Source: an uncultured Clostridia bacterium (GTDB lineage Bacteria; Bacillota; Clostridia; Oscillospirales; Acutalibacteraceae). From it: a DNA stretch of 64,000 bases. The position numbers were made by a program, and so were the translations under genes. Positions 27,175 to 36,217 of this stretch are shown in pieces (position 1 is the stretch's first letter; each line of letters opens with the position of its first letter). Below the pieces are notes generated by a model. It saw only the letters and a list, made by a program, of their open reading frames with translations, searched no databases and was not told the DNA's origin. The DNA is taken from positions 1 through 64,000 of the forward strand of contig CALWUI010000012.1 in the NCBI GenBank assembly GCA_944384705.1, in the 5' to 3' direction.

Positions 27175-28021
27175 TCATAATTAACTCAATATATTCCTCA
27201 TAGCATAAATCTGTGCGAGCGATTTCTTTTGCAAAATCCTTACCAACATACCTAAAATGCCATGGCTCATAAATAACACCTGTAATGTCAATTTTATCTT
27301 TAGGGTATCGCAATATAAAACCATATTTAGATGCATTTTTTATAATCCAATCGTACTCTTTAGTTTTATAAAAATCATCCCGAACACCATTAAAATCAAT
27401 AGCCAACCCAGTATGATGCTCACTAGTTCGTGGCTTTGCAACAACAGTAGCTGCAACAGATTCAGCTGCTTTAGATTTATAACCTTGTTTCTTACATTTT
27501 GAAATTTGATTATTAAATAGTGCAGTCTGCCGTTCGACGCTGCGATATCCTGAAGATGGATAAATTTTCAAGCCTAATTTAGCCGCATCATTTATCATAT
27601 TATCCAGGTCGTTTTTTATAATTGAATTTATTTTAATATCTTTATAATCGATAATTTTAGCATTATAGTTTGCAGAAATAGGATTATTCTTATTTACTAC
27701 CACCAATATAGGATCGCAAGAACTATTCCATTCAGAAAAATTAACGTAATTTTCGCTTTTTTTCTTGCTTGGAATTTTTTGGACAACATTTTCATCGTCA
27801 ATTTCATTTTTTGAGGCAGTAATTGCATCAGAATCAGTATTATCACTTTTTTGCGAACTAGACAGTTTTTCAGGGTTACAATTATCAGTGCAAATAGGGG
27901 CGGTGGTAGAGTTTTTTGCAGTATTATCATTCTGCTTTATAAAAAAACAAAAAGCAGATACTCCAGCCACAATAAAAAATGTTAAAGTTAGTCCTAAAAT
28001 CAAGTTTTTGTATCTATGCAT
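27167..28021 (-). CDS. M15 family D-alanyl-D-alanine carboxypeptidase, membrane-anchored
   Basis: This 284-residue protein has an N-terminal membrane anchor (about residues 8-27), a Ser/Lys/Asp-rich linker to about 95, and a C-terminal VanY/DacB-type M15B domain. The zinc-site motifs are SEHHTGLAIDFN (His and Asp) and EPWHFRYVG (His). Such enzymes trim the terminal D-Ala from wall pentapeptides outside the cell. VanY-like enzymes also occur in vancomycin resistance, but no van genes are near, so a housekeeping role is likely. The ribosome binding site is GGATGGG. Confidence 0.9.
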   Translation of the reverse strand: MHRYKNLILGLTLTFFIVAGVSAFCFFIKQNDNTAKNSTTAPICTDNCNPEKLSSSQKSDNTDSDAITASKNEIDDENVVQKIPSKKKSENYVNFSEWNSSCDPILVVVNKNNPISANYNAKIIDYKDIKINSIIKNDLDNMINDAAKLGLKIYPSSGYRSVERQTALFNNQISKCKKQGYKSKAAESVAATVVAKPRTSEHHTGLAIDFNGVRDDFYKTKEYDWIIKNASKYGFILRYPKDKIDITGVIYEPWHFRYVGKDFAKEIARTDLCYEEYIELIMKK

Positions 28022-28054
28022 AAATACCCATCCAATTTTTCACTTGAACATTAA

Positions 28055-29398
<1,344 letters not shown>

Positions 29399-29419
29399 TC
29401 AAACAAAATTTACTTTTTT

Positions 29420-29448
29420 ATTATACAACATACCAGAATTTATTTCAA
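29420..29448 (-). promoter_or_regulatory. Predicted sigma-A promoter of gdhA
   Basis: On the minus strand TTGAAA (29448-29443) and TATAAT (29425-29420) are 17 bases apart. The -35 box lies only 13 bases from the -35 box of the divergent glmS promoter, so a protein bound between them could affect both. Confidence 0.7.
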
Positions 29449-29461
29449 CACTCGAGGCCGG

Positions 29462-29490
29462 TTGATAAAATTATAGCAATGTGATATAAT
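29462..29490 (+). promoter_or_regulatory. Predicted sigma-A promoter of glmS
   Basis: TTGATA (29462-29467) and TATAAT (29485-29490) have a 17-base spacer. Transcription from about 29497 gives a leader of about 108 bases before the GTG start. Confidence 0.7.
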
Positions 29491-29533
29491 CTATAAATGT
29501 GTAAATTTTTATGAAAATTGCGAATTTGTAAAT

Positions 29534-29561
29534 TTATCACCAAAAAATAATTTTGTGATAA
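29534..29561 (+). promoter_or_regulatory. Hairpin in the glmS 5' leader
   Basis: TTATCAC (29534-29540) plus AAAA (29542-29545) pair with TTTT (29551-29554) plus GTGATAA (29555-29561), leaving one bulged C. No poly-T follows and I see no glmS ribozyme core in this short leader. Its function is unknown. Confidence 0.45.
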
Positions 29562-29604
29562 TATGATATTAAAACTTTATAAATATCAATCGGGAGGAAT
29601 TAAT

Positions 29605-31428
29605 GTGTGCGGCATAATAGGCTACGTCGGGTATGATCAGGCTACACCTTTGTTGTTAGATGGATTAAAAAAATTAGAGTATAGAGGATATGACTCTGCC
29701 GGAATTGCTGTGCATAACGGAAATTTAATAAAAATAGAGAAATCAGAAGGAAGATTGCAATCTCTTTTTGAAAAGCTTAGTAAGAAAACTTTAGAAGGAC
29801 ATTTAGGTTTAGGTCATACTAGATGGGCTACGCATGGAAAACCTTCTGAAAAGAATGCGCATCCAATCGCAAGCGCATCAAAAAATTTTGCTGTGGTTCA
29901 TAATGGAATTATTGAAAATTACCTTTTATTAAAAGAAAATTTAATGAAAAAAGGAATAAATTTTGAATCGGAAACCGACAGTGAAGTTGTTGCACAGTTA
30001 TTAGATCTATATTACGATGGAAATGTTTTAAGCACTGTAATTAAAGTAGTAAATACTATAGAAGGTTCTTATGCTTTAGGAATCATTTGTAAAAATGAAC
30101 CTGAAAATTTAATTGCAGTTAGAAAATCAAGTCCGCTTATTATCGGTGTTGGTAAAAATGAAAATTTTATAGCTTCTGATGCAACAGCCATAGTTTCTCG
30201 CACAAAAGATATTATAAGATTAAAAGATGAGGAAATTGCTATAGTCAATAAAGATAATATAAAATTTTATGATAAAAATAAAAATCTGATTTCAAAAGAT
30301 ATTTTTCATATCGATTGGGATGTATCCGTGGCTGAAAAATCTGGTTATGAGCATTTTATGCTAAAAGAAATTATGGAGCAACCAAAAGCTATTATGGATA
30401 CTATAAAGCCTAGAATAAAAGATGGAAAGATTTTCTTTGATGGGCTATCATTTTCTAAAGAAAAGCTAGAAAATATAAATAAAATCTGTATATTAGCTTG
30501 TGGTTCAGCTTATCATGCGGGATATGCTGCAAAATATATTTTTGAAAAAATGTTAAGAAAAACAGTAGAAATAGATGTTGCATCAGAATTTAGATATATG
30601 AACCCAATTGTTGACAAAAATACTATGGTAATTGCTATAAGTCAGTCTGGTGAAACTGCGGATACTCTAGCGGCAATTAGGGAGGCTAAAAAGCTTGGAG
30701 CTCAGGTTATATCTATTGTTAATGTTGTAGGGAGCTCTATTGCAAATGAGTCAGACAGTGTGATCTATACTTGGGCAGGGCCAGAAATTGCTGTAGCTAC
30801 AACAAAGGCTTATAGTACTCAATTGAGTGTAATTTATATGCTGTCCATATATATGGCAGATAAACTTTCTAAAATCAGTTACCAACAATATGATTCTTAT
30901 ATTAAAGATTTAATGAAGATTCCTTTAGAAATTGAAAAAATTTTAAAAAATCAAGATTTAATAAAAACTCTTGCAGAGAAATTTTATAATTGTAAAAATG
31001 TATTCTTTATTGGTAGAAACACTGATTATGCTGTTTCTCTTGAAGGTTCGTTAAAATTAAAAGAAATTTCATATATTCATTCTGAAGCTTATCCTGCAGG
31101 AGAATTAAAACATGGAACAATCTCGTTAATTGAGGACGGAACTTTAGTTGTTGCGTTGGCTACTAATGATTTGTTGTATGAAAAAATGATAAGTAATATA
31201 AAAGAAGTTAAAGCAAGAGGCGCCACCGTTTTGACTTTAACTAGCCAAAAACATAAAGATATAGAGTCTATATCTGATTTTAATATATATGTTCCTGAGA
31301 TTTCTGATATAATGCTACCCTCACTATCAGTTGTTCCGCTACAGTTATTCTCTTATTATATTGCTTATTTTAAAAATTGCGACATTGATAAGCCGAGAAA
31401 TCTCGCGAAATCTGTAACGGTTGAATAA
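29605..31428 (+). CDS. glmS: Glutamine-fructose-6-phosphate aminotransferase (isomerizing)
   Basis: This 607-residue enzyme makes glucosamine-6-phosphate, the entry to amino-sugar wall precursors. I chose the GTG at 29605 because GGGAGG lies at 29592-29597 and it places the nucleophilic Cys directly after the initiator (CGIIGYVG). The glutaminase domain contains HTRWATHGKPSEKNAHP, and two SIS domains follow with SQSGETADTLAA and ATTKAYSTQL; the C-terminus ends NLAKSVTVE. A longer in-frame ORF starts at 29563 but would bury the catalytic Cys. A terminator follows. Confidence 0.97.
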   Translation: MCGIIGYVGYDQATPLLLDGLKKLEYRGYDSAGIAVHNGNLIKIEKSEGRLQSLFEKLSKKTLEGHLGLGHTRWATHGKPSEKNAHPIASASKNFAVVHNGIIENYLLLKENLMKKGINFESETDSEVVAQLLDLYYDGNVLSTVIKVVNTIEGSYALGIICKNEPENLIAVRKSSPLIIGVGKNENFIASDATAIVSRTKDIIRLKDEEIAIVNKDNIKFYDKNKNLISKDIFHIDWDVSVAEKSGYEHFMLKEIMEQPKAIMDTIKPRIKDGKIFFDGLSFSKEKLENINKICILACGSAYHAGYAAKYIFEKMLRKTVEIDVASEFRYMNPIVDKNTMVIAISQSGETADTLAAIREAKKLGAQVISIVNVVGSSIANESDSVIYTWAGPEIAVATTKAYSTQLSVIYMLSIYMADKLSKISYQQYDSYIKDLMKIPLEIEKILKNQDLIKTLAEKFYNCKNVFFIGRNTDYAVSLEGSLKLKEISYIHSEAYPAGELKHGTISLIEDGTLVVALATNDLLYEKMISNIKEVKARGATVLTLTSQKHKDIESISDFNIYVPEISDIMLPSLSVVPLQLFSYYIAYFKNCDIDKPRNLAKSVTVE

Positions 31429-31438
31429 ATTTAAATAT

Positions 31439-31480
31439 AAAGATTCCTTCTAAGATTAGTAGTGGAATCTTTTTTATTTT
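31439..31480 (+). terminator. Rho-independent terminator after glmS
   Basis: AAAGATTCC (31439-31447) pairs with GGAATCT (31464-31470) and the first following T residues, with a 16-base loop, and a run of T follows. Confidence 0.8.
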
Positions 31481-31490
31481 TATCAAAATA

Positions 31491-31519
31491 TTGACAAATA
31501 TCACATTTTTTGATATAAT
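31491..31519 (+). promoter_or_regulatory. Strong predicted sigma-A promoter of the HtrA-like gene
   Basis: TTGACA (31491-31496) and TATAAT (31514-31519) are perfect consensus hexamers with a 17-base spacer. About 83 bases of AT-rich leader separate the start site from the gene; this leader can fold into a weak hairpin (31549-31579). Confidence 0.8.
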
Positions 31520-31608
31520 TATTTGAAATTTTATGTCATTTTTAATATTCAATTTTAAAATAATCATATTTTGAATTGTAATTTTGTATTTTAAAAAGAG
31601 GTGTTTTT

Positions 31609-32415
31609 ATGACTAATTTAAGAAAGTTTATAAAAAATAAACCTAATGCATTATTATTTTTTATATTATTTCTTTCTTGTTCTTTCATTATAGGTTTTGC
31701 AGGAGGTACATTAGGATATAAGATATTTTTTAGCAGAGATGAAAAAATAATAGAAGATAACAGTATAAATTTTGAAAATACAGACAGCAGCAATGGCCTG
31801 TCTACATCGGAAGTTGTTGCATTAGTAGAAAATTCTGTGGTAGAAATTGAAACTATAATTAGTTCTACTGATGAAAATACAAAATTAAAAGAAGTTGCTA
31901 AAGGAGCAGGAAGTGGAGTTGTTTTAACAAATGATGGATATATCTGCACTAATGCACATGTAATTAAAGAAGCTACAAGTATAGAAGTTAGTTTACATAG
32001 TGGCGAAAAATATACAGCAAGTCTCGTTGGCAAAGATGAAAAAGAAGACATTGCTGTGTTAAAAATTGACGCATCAAATTTAAAGCCGATAACTTTTTGT
32101 AATTCTGATGAAACAAAAGTAGGAGAACATGTTATAGTAATTGGAAATCCTTTGGGAACATTAGGAGGCTCAGTTACAGATGGAATAATAAGTGCGGTTG
32201 ATAGAACGCTTAATGTAGAAGGAGAAAATATGACGTTAATTCAGACAAATGCAGAGATAAATCATGGCAATTCTGGTGGAGGTATGTTTGGTGAAGACGG
32301 CAAGTTTGTTGGGCTAATTGTCGCTAAGTCTACTGGAGAAGATTTAGAAGGTTTAGGTTTTGCAATCCCTTCAAATACTGTAAAGAATATTACAAACAAA
32401 ATAATGCAAATATGA
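31609..32415 (+). CDS. HtrA-like membrane-anchored serine protease without a PDZ domain
   Basis: This 268-residue protein has one N-terminal transmembrane segment (about residues 16-38), a linker and a trypsin-like domain. The catalytic triad is visible as H117 (CTNAHVIK), D147 (EDIAVLKID) and S222 (INHGNSGGG). HtrA/DegP proteases degrade misfolded exported proteins. The protein ends right after the protease domain (FAIPSNTVKNITNKIMQI), so the usual C-terminal PDZ domain is missing. The strong promoter and a terminator make it a single-gene unit. The exact function is not known. Confidence 0.92.
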   Translation: MTNLRKFIKNKPNALLFFILFLSCSFIIGFAGGTLGYKIFFSRDEKIIEDNSINFENTDSSNGLSTSEVVALVENSVVEIETIISSTDENTKLKEVAKGAGSGVVLTNDGYICTNAHVIKEATSIEVSLHSGEKYTASLVGKDEKEDIAVLKIDASNLKPITFCNSDETKVGEHVIVIGNPLGTLGGSVTDGIISAVDRTLNVEGENMTLIQTNAEINHGNSGGGMFGEDGKFVGLIVAKSTGEDLEGLGFAIPSNTVKNITNKIMQI

Positions 32416-32446
32416 ATATAATTTTTATTATTGGTTTAAAATATTA

Positions 32447-32480
32447 TAGACAGATCAAAAATGGATGATTTGTCTATTTT
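32447..32480 (+). terminator. Rho-independent terminator after the HtrA-like gene
   Basis: TAGACAGATCA (32447-32457) pairs with TGATTTGTCTA (32466-32476) with one G-U pair and an 8-base loop, followed by TTTT. Confidence 0.75.
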
Positions 32481-32503
32481 ATATTTCTTTGGAGGAGATA
32501 ATT

Positions 32504-32686
32504 ATGAATACTAAAAATGCAAATCCAAGTATAAAATGTTCTGTTGTACAGTGTAAACATCACTGTGGGGCAGTTAACTACTGCGCGTTGGATGAAATAA
32601 AAGTAGGAACTCATGAAGAAAATCCAACACTTTGTCAATGCACTGACTGTGAATCTTTTGAGCTAAAAAATCAAGCATCAGAATAG
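32504..32686 (+). CDS. DUF1540 cysteine-rich small protein
   Basis: This 60-residue protein contains one DUF1540 motif: CSVVQCKHHCGAVNYCA, then TLCQCTDCESF. The spaced cysteines suggest metal binding. The family is common in spore-forming Firmicutes and its function is not known. I chose the ATG at 32504 because GGAGGAGA lies just upstream; an in-frame upstream extension would begin inside the preceding terminator. A terminator follows, so it is monocistronic. Confidence 0.85.
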   Translation: MNTKNANPSIKCSVVQCKHHCGAVNYCALDEIKVGTHEENPTLCQCTDCESFELKNQASE

Positions 32687-32729
32687 CATGTAAAATATTA
32701 TATGTTGCTCCACTTGAAGAAAATTAAAA

Positions 32730-32771
32730 GAACAAGAATGTGAAAAAATATGCATTTTTGTTCCTTTTTTT
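32730..32771 (+). terminator. Rho-independent terminator after the DUF1540 gene
   Basis: GAACAAGAATG (32730-32740) pairs with CATTTTTGTTC (32753-32763) with one G-U pair, and seven T residues follow immediately. Confidence 0.82.
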
Positions 32772-32780
32772 GCGTGGCTA

Positions 32781-32789
32781 TGATATAAT
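32781..32789 (+). promoter_or_regulatory. Extended -10 element of the azlCD promoter
   Basis: TGATATAAT is a perfect TG-n-TATAAT extended -10 box, 42 bases before azlC. No good -35 hexamer is visible because the region upstream is the T-run of the preceding terminator. Confidence 0.5.
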
Positions 32790-32830
32790 ATCTAATATTT
32801 ATTTATTTTTAAGGAGGTATTACTTTTAGA

Positions 32831-33580
32831 ATGAAAGAAACTAAATCATTATTTAAACAGGGAGTAAAGGAAGGATTTCCTATTGGCCTGGGTTATCTAC
32901 CACTTGCATTTACTCTTGGTGTTAATGCGGCAACTGGAGGATTCGAATTTTTTAGCTCTGTTGTAATGTCGTTGCTTAGTTTCACTGGTGTTGGTCAGAT
33001 GAATGCTATGGCATTAATGTTTGGAAATTCTACTTATTTTAGCATTTTTATTGCACTTTTAGTCATTAATCTTAGAAATATTGTGCTTTCGTTGTCATTA
33101 TCTCAAAGATTGGATGAAAATGTAAGCTTATGGAAAAGACTTGTAATTGCAATGGGAAATACGGATGAGATTTTTGCACTTACTATCCGTCGTGAAGGAA
33201 AAATTCCTGCAGATTATTTTCTCGGTGTTATGTCGTTTCCGTACTTTGCTTGGGGAGTAGGTGCTATTGTAGGAAATCTAGCTACTACGCTTGTTCCTAA
33301 AGATATTTGTATTGCTATGAGTATGGCACTATATGCTATGTTAATTGCTGCAGTTGTTCCTGCTTTAAAAAAATCTAAACCTATACTTTTTGTTGCAGTA
33401 TTATCAGGTCTGCTTAGCTTTATTATGCAAGGAATTAAATCAGTAAACGAAATATTGATTAATTTAATGGGCAAATCAGCTTCTTCTTGGGTTTTGGTAG
33501 CAGGCTCAATCTTTAGTGCAGCAATTGCAGCATGCATTTGGCCGGTTAAAGACGCAAAGGAGGAAATTGCTAGTGAATAA
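32831..33580 (+). CDS. azlC: AzlC family branched-chain amino acid exporter, large subunit
   Basis: This 249-residue protein has about seven hydrophobic segments and the AzlC-family start FKQGVKEGFPIGLGYLPLAFTLG. With AzlD it exports branched-chain amino acids or analogues. The azlD start lies inside its last codons, an 8-base overlap that is typical of the pair. The ribosome binding site is a perfect AAGGAGG, some 15 bases from the ATG. The specific substrate is not known. Confidence 0.93.
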   Translation: MKETKSLFKQGVKEGFPIGLGYLPLAFTLGVNAATGGFEFFSSVVMSLLSFTGVGQMNAMALMFGNSTYFSIFIALLVINLRNIVLSLSLSQRLDENVSLWKRLVIAMGNTDEIFALTIRREGKIPADYFLGVMSFPYFAWGVGAIVGNLATTLVPKDICIAMSMALYAMLIAAVVPALKKSKPILFVAVLSGLLSFIMQGIKSVNEILINLMGKSASSWVLVAGSIFSAAIAACIWPVKDAKEEIASE

Positions 33581-33908
33581 CACATACGTTTGGATTGGAA
33601 TTATTATTTTATTTATAACAACTTATTTTACAAGAATGTTACCTTTGATTTTTTGTAAAAAACCTATTCAAAATACATTTTTTAAATCTTTATTAGCTTA
33701 TTTACCTTATGCTGTTTTAACTTCTATGTTAATCCCTGAAGTTTTTCAGGCACCATACGGAGTGCTCCCAGGTATTTTAGGATTTATAATTGCAATTGTA
33801 CTTGCTTATTTAGAGCAAAGTTTGGTTGTTGTTCTTGCGGTTTCTACTATTATAACTTACATAGCGATGCTGTTTAATTCTCAGATAATGTCGGCACTTG
33901 GATTTTAA
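33573..33908 (+). CDS. azlD: AzlD family branched-chain amino acid transport subunit
   Basis: This 111-residue protein has about four hydrophobic segments and the AzlD pattern YFTRMLPLIFCKKPI and LLAYLPYAVLTSMLIPEVF. I chose the GTG at 33573, which has AAAGGAGG at 33556-33563 and begins VNNTYVWIGI; a longer ORF starts inside azlC. It forms the small subunit of the two-component exporter. A terminator follows. Confidence 0.92.
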   Translation: MNNTYVWIGIIILFITTYFTRMLPLIFCKKPIQNTFFKSLLAYLPYAVLTSMLIPEVFQAPYGVLPGILGFIIAIVLAYLEQSLVVVLAVSTIITYIAMLFNSQIMSALGF

Positions 33909-33942
33909 AGTAAATTTAAAATATTTTGAAATAATAAAATCA

Positions 33943-33980
33943 ACCCTCATTGATGCTAAATAAAGCATCATGAGGGTTTT
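33943..33980 (+). terminator. Terminator after azlD
   Basis: ACCCTCATTGATGCT (33943-33957) pairs with AGCATCATGAGGGT (33964-33977) with one bulged base, then TTT follows. It lies between converging genes and may also work weakly for galE on the other strand. Confidence 0.8.
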
Positions 33981-34000
33981 AATTTTAAAGAATGAATCAA

Positions 34001-35005
34001 TTATTTTATTATTTTTTGCCAATTCCAAGAATCTAGACACATTTTTTCGAGATTAAAATTAGGTTTGAATCCAAGTTCTGTTTCGGCTTTTTTTATGGAT
34101 GCATATACTATTGGGAGATCACCTTTACGTCTTTGTCCAAAGTTAAATTTAATCTTTTGACAGGAGACTTTTTCAAAAGTATGCACCAATTCCAACACAC
34201 TGTAACCTTTGCCAGTTCCTAGATTATAGATATTAAAACCTCCTGAAGAGTTTTTTATTTTTTCTAGAGCTTTTAAATGCCCGCAAGCCAAGTCTACCAC
34301 ATGAATGTAATCCCTAATACATGTGCCATCTGGTGTATCATAATCATTGCCAAAAATAGTTAACATAGGCAATTTCTTTGCTGCCACTTGAGAGATGTAT
34401 GGCATAATGTTATTAGGAATTCCAACTGGACTTTCTCCCAAAAGAGCACTTTGGTGTGCGCCTGTAGGATTAAAATATCTTAAAATAGTAATATTATAAG
34501 AACTATCAGCATTATAAATATCTTTTAAAATTTCTTCTATAAAATATTTAGTTCTTCCATATGGATTACAAACCTTTCCTGTTGGCATAGATTCATTATA
34601 GGGTGGGGAAGATTCATCACCATAAACGGTTGCAGATGAGCTAAATATAAGATTTTTAACAGAAAATTTCTCCATAGCTTTACAAAGATTTATTGTGCCA
34701 CTGACATTGTTGTCAAAATAAAGTATAGGATTTATGCAAGATTCACTTACAGATTTTGAGCCCGCAAAATGAATAACGCATTCAATTTGATTTTCAGAAA
34801 ATATTTTCTCTAAAATATTATAGCTACGAATATCTCCAATATATAATTTTACTCTTTTGTCTGTTATTTTTTTAATACGATCGACAACTTCAGAATTACT
34901 GTTGCTGAAATTATCTAAAATTATTACATTAAAACCAGCATCAAGAAGTTCAACACACGTATGGCTTCCAATATAGCCAGTTCCACCTGTTACGAGTATA
35001 TTCAA
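34001..35005 (-). CDS. galE: UDP-glucose 4-epimerase
   Basis: This 334-residue short-chain dehydrogenase-like enzyme interconverts UDP-glucose and UDP-galactose. The NAD-binding loop is GGTGYIGSHT, the catalytic residues lie in SSSATVYG and NPYGRTKYFIE (Tyr-x3-Lys), and YNLGTGKGYSVLELV follows near the C-terminus. The start codon is TTG. It lies 28 bases behind the RING-finger protein gene and is probably co-transcribed with it. No other galactose genes are present, so it may serve surface polysaccharide synthesis. Confidence 0.96.
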   Translation of the reverse strand: MNILVTGGTGYIGSHTCVELLDAGFNVIILDNFSNSNSEVVDRIKKITDKRVKLYIGDIRSYNILEKIFSENQIECVIHFAGSKSVSESCINPILYFDNNVSGTINLCKAMEKFSVKNLIFSSSATVYGDESSPPYNESMPTGKVCNPYGRTKYFIEEILKDIYNADSSYNITILRYFNPTGAHQSALLGESPVGIPNNIMPYISQVAAKKLPMLTIFGNDYDTPDGTCIRDYIHVVDLACGHLKALEKIKNSSGGFNIYNLGTGKGYSVLELVHTFEKVSCQKIKFNFGQRRKGDLPIVYASIKKAETELGFKPNFNLEKMCLDSWNWQKIIK

Positions 35006-35033
35006 AAAATCAATCCTAACGGTTTAAAATTTT

Positions 35034-36050
35034 TTATATTAAAAATCTTGGCAAGTACTCTATTATGATATAACAAATTGAGACAAATGGTATAATACTA
35101 AAATTTACTCCACCGAATTTATTAATTTTTTCTTCATATAATTTAATGTCGTCTTTGCAAAGAACTTTAATTTTTTTAATTTTTGAACAACAGTTTTTAT
35201 AATAAACCTTGTTTGCAATAAATCCAGAAATTAACATTATTATGAATGTTAACAATTTAAATATCGAAGGCAAAAAGACAAGAATCTTTTGAATAATTGG
35301 CAAAGAATAAAAATTGGTCAAAAATAGGTCATATTTATCAAGAGTAATTTCAGAGGAATTTGAAATACCAACCTTGTTTAATAATGAAATTAAAATTTCA
35401 TTGGAATAAGAAAATTCAATAAATGTTGATAATATAGAAAATAAAATTAATAAAGAGGTTAAAGTGATTCCAATTTTATACATTTTTCTATATAGAAACC
35501 ACACGCCAGAAAATAAAAATGCACTAAAATTAAATCTGCTTCTATTGTTTTTGTCGATATTTTTAAATATCGGAATATAGTACAAAAAATTTCCTTTTAC
35601 ATATTGTATAAATTCAGAGACTTTTATATCGTTTATAATTTCATCTTTGTTTATGTCAAAAAACTTATCAAAAAACGGAGAAAAAGGAATCTGCTTAAAA
35701 GTTGATTTAGCATATGTTTCCGAAAGAGGCGTTCCACAGCTGTTGCAAAAAAGTGCATCAGCAGGATTTTTATTAAAACAATTTGGACACTTTTTTAAAT
35801 CCGTTCTGTCTTTATTTTCAACATTATTTATATTATTATTTTTATTATTACTTATTGCGTTATTTTGCTCAAAATATTTTGCATATGAAAATTCTTCGGA
35901 GTGTTTGTCTTCAAACATGCATTGTCCGATTGAGTTATAGCATTCTCGGTGATATGGTGCACCGCATCTTGGGCAAACTACGATATCCTCATCTATTTTA
36001 CATTCAGACTTGCACACTGGACATATTCCAAATTTTTTATAATTTTTCAT
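35034..36050 (-). CDS. Prokaryotic RING-finger/zinc-ribbon membrane protein (DUF2628-like)
   Basis: This 338-residue protein starts with a treble-clef RING-like finger: CPVC and CPRC pairs, then YHRECY and a Cys...His pair (about residues 9-50). This resembles the Prok-RING family of Clostridia. A second C-x2-C...C-x2-C ribbon follows (KKCPNC and CNSCGTPL, about 87-110). The C-terminal half has about four hydrophobic segments in a DUF2628-like arrangement (FNFSAFLFSGVWFLYRKMYKIG). The zinc domains should face the cytosol. The function is unknown; RING folds can bind proteins or nucleic acids, and ubiquitin ligase activity must not be assumed. Confidence 0.8.
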   Translation of the reverse strand: MKNYKKFGICPVCKSECKIDEDIVVCPRCGAPYHRECYNSIGQCMFEDKHSEEFSYAKYFEQNNAISNNKNNNINNVENKDRTDLKKCPNCFNKNPADALFCNSCGTPLSETYAKSTFKQIPFSPFFDKFFDINKDEIINDIKVSEFIQYVKGNFLYYIPIFKNIDKNNRSRFNFSAFLFSGVWFLYRKMYKIGITLTSLLILFSILSTFIEFSYSNEILISLLNKVGISNSSEITLDKYDLFLTNFYSLPIIQKILVFLPSIFKLLTFIIMLISGFIANKVYYKNCCSKIKKIKVLCKDDIKLYEEKINKFGGVNFSIIPFVSICYIIIEYLPRFLI

Positions 36051-36081
36051 TTTTTACTCCTTGTTTTATTGTTCAAATTAA

Positions 36082-36110
36082 ATTTTACATAATTTTTTCA
36101 TGAATTTCAA
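36082..36110 (-). promoter_or_regulatory. Predicted promoter of the RING-finger protein and galE
   Basis: On the minus strand TTGAAA (36110-36105) and TAAAAT (36087-36082) are 17 bases apart, and an AAGGAG ribosome binding site follows before the ATG. Confidence 0.6.
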
Positions 36111-36155
36111 CTCAAATTTTTATTTAAGAGATAAAATTGCTTAAGTCTTTAGTTC

Positions 36156-36184
36156 TTTACATTTTTACTTAATTCGGATATAAT
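36156..36184 (+). promoter_or_regulatory. Predicted promoter of prfB
   Basis: TTTACA (36156-36161) and TATAAT (36179-36184) are separated by 17 bases, with the prfB start 34 bases downstream. Confidence 0.68.
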
Positions 36185-36217
36185 TACTCTATATAAAAAT
36201 CGTGGAGGCACGCTATA

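Noticed and set aside
27167..28021. Vancomycin resistance gene vanY
   Set aside because: The M15 domain is shared by housekeeping D,D-carboxypeptidases and no other van genes are nearby.
29497..29604. glmS ribozyme
   Set aside because: The leader is short and AT-rich and shows no ribozyme core that I can recognise, only one bulged hairpin.
31542..32051. 169-codon minus-strand ORF opposite the HtrA-like gene
   Set aside because: It is antisense to the catalytic domain of a clear protease and extends into its promoter leader.
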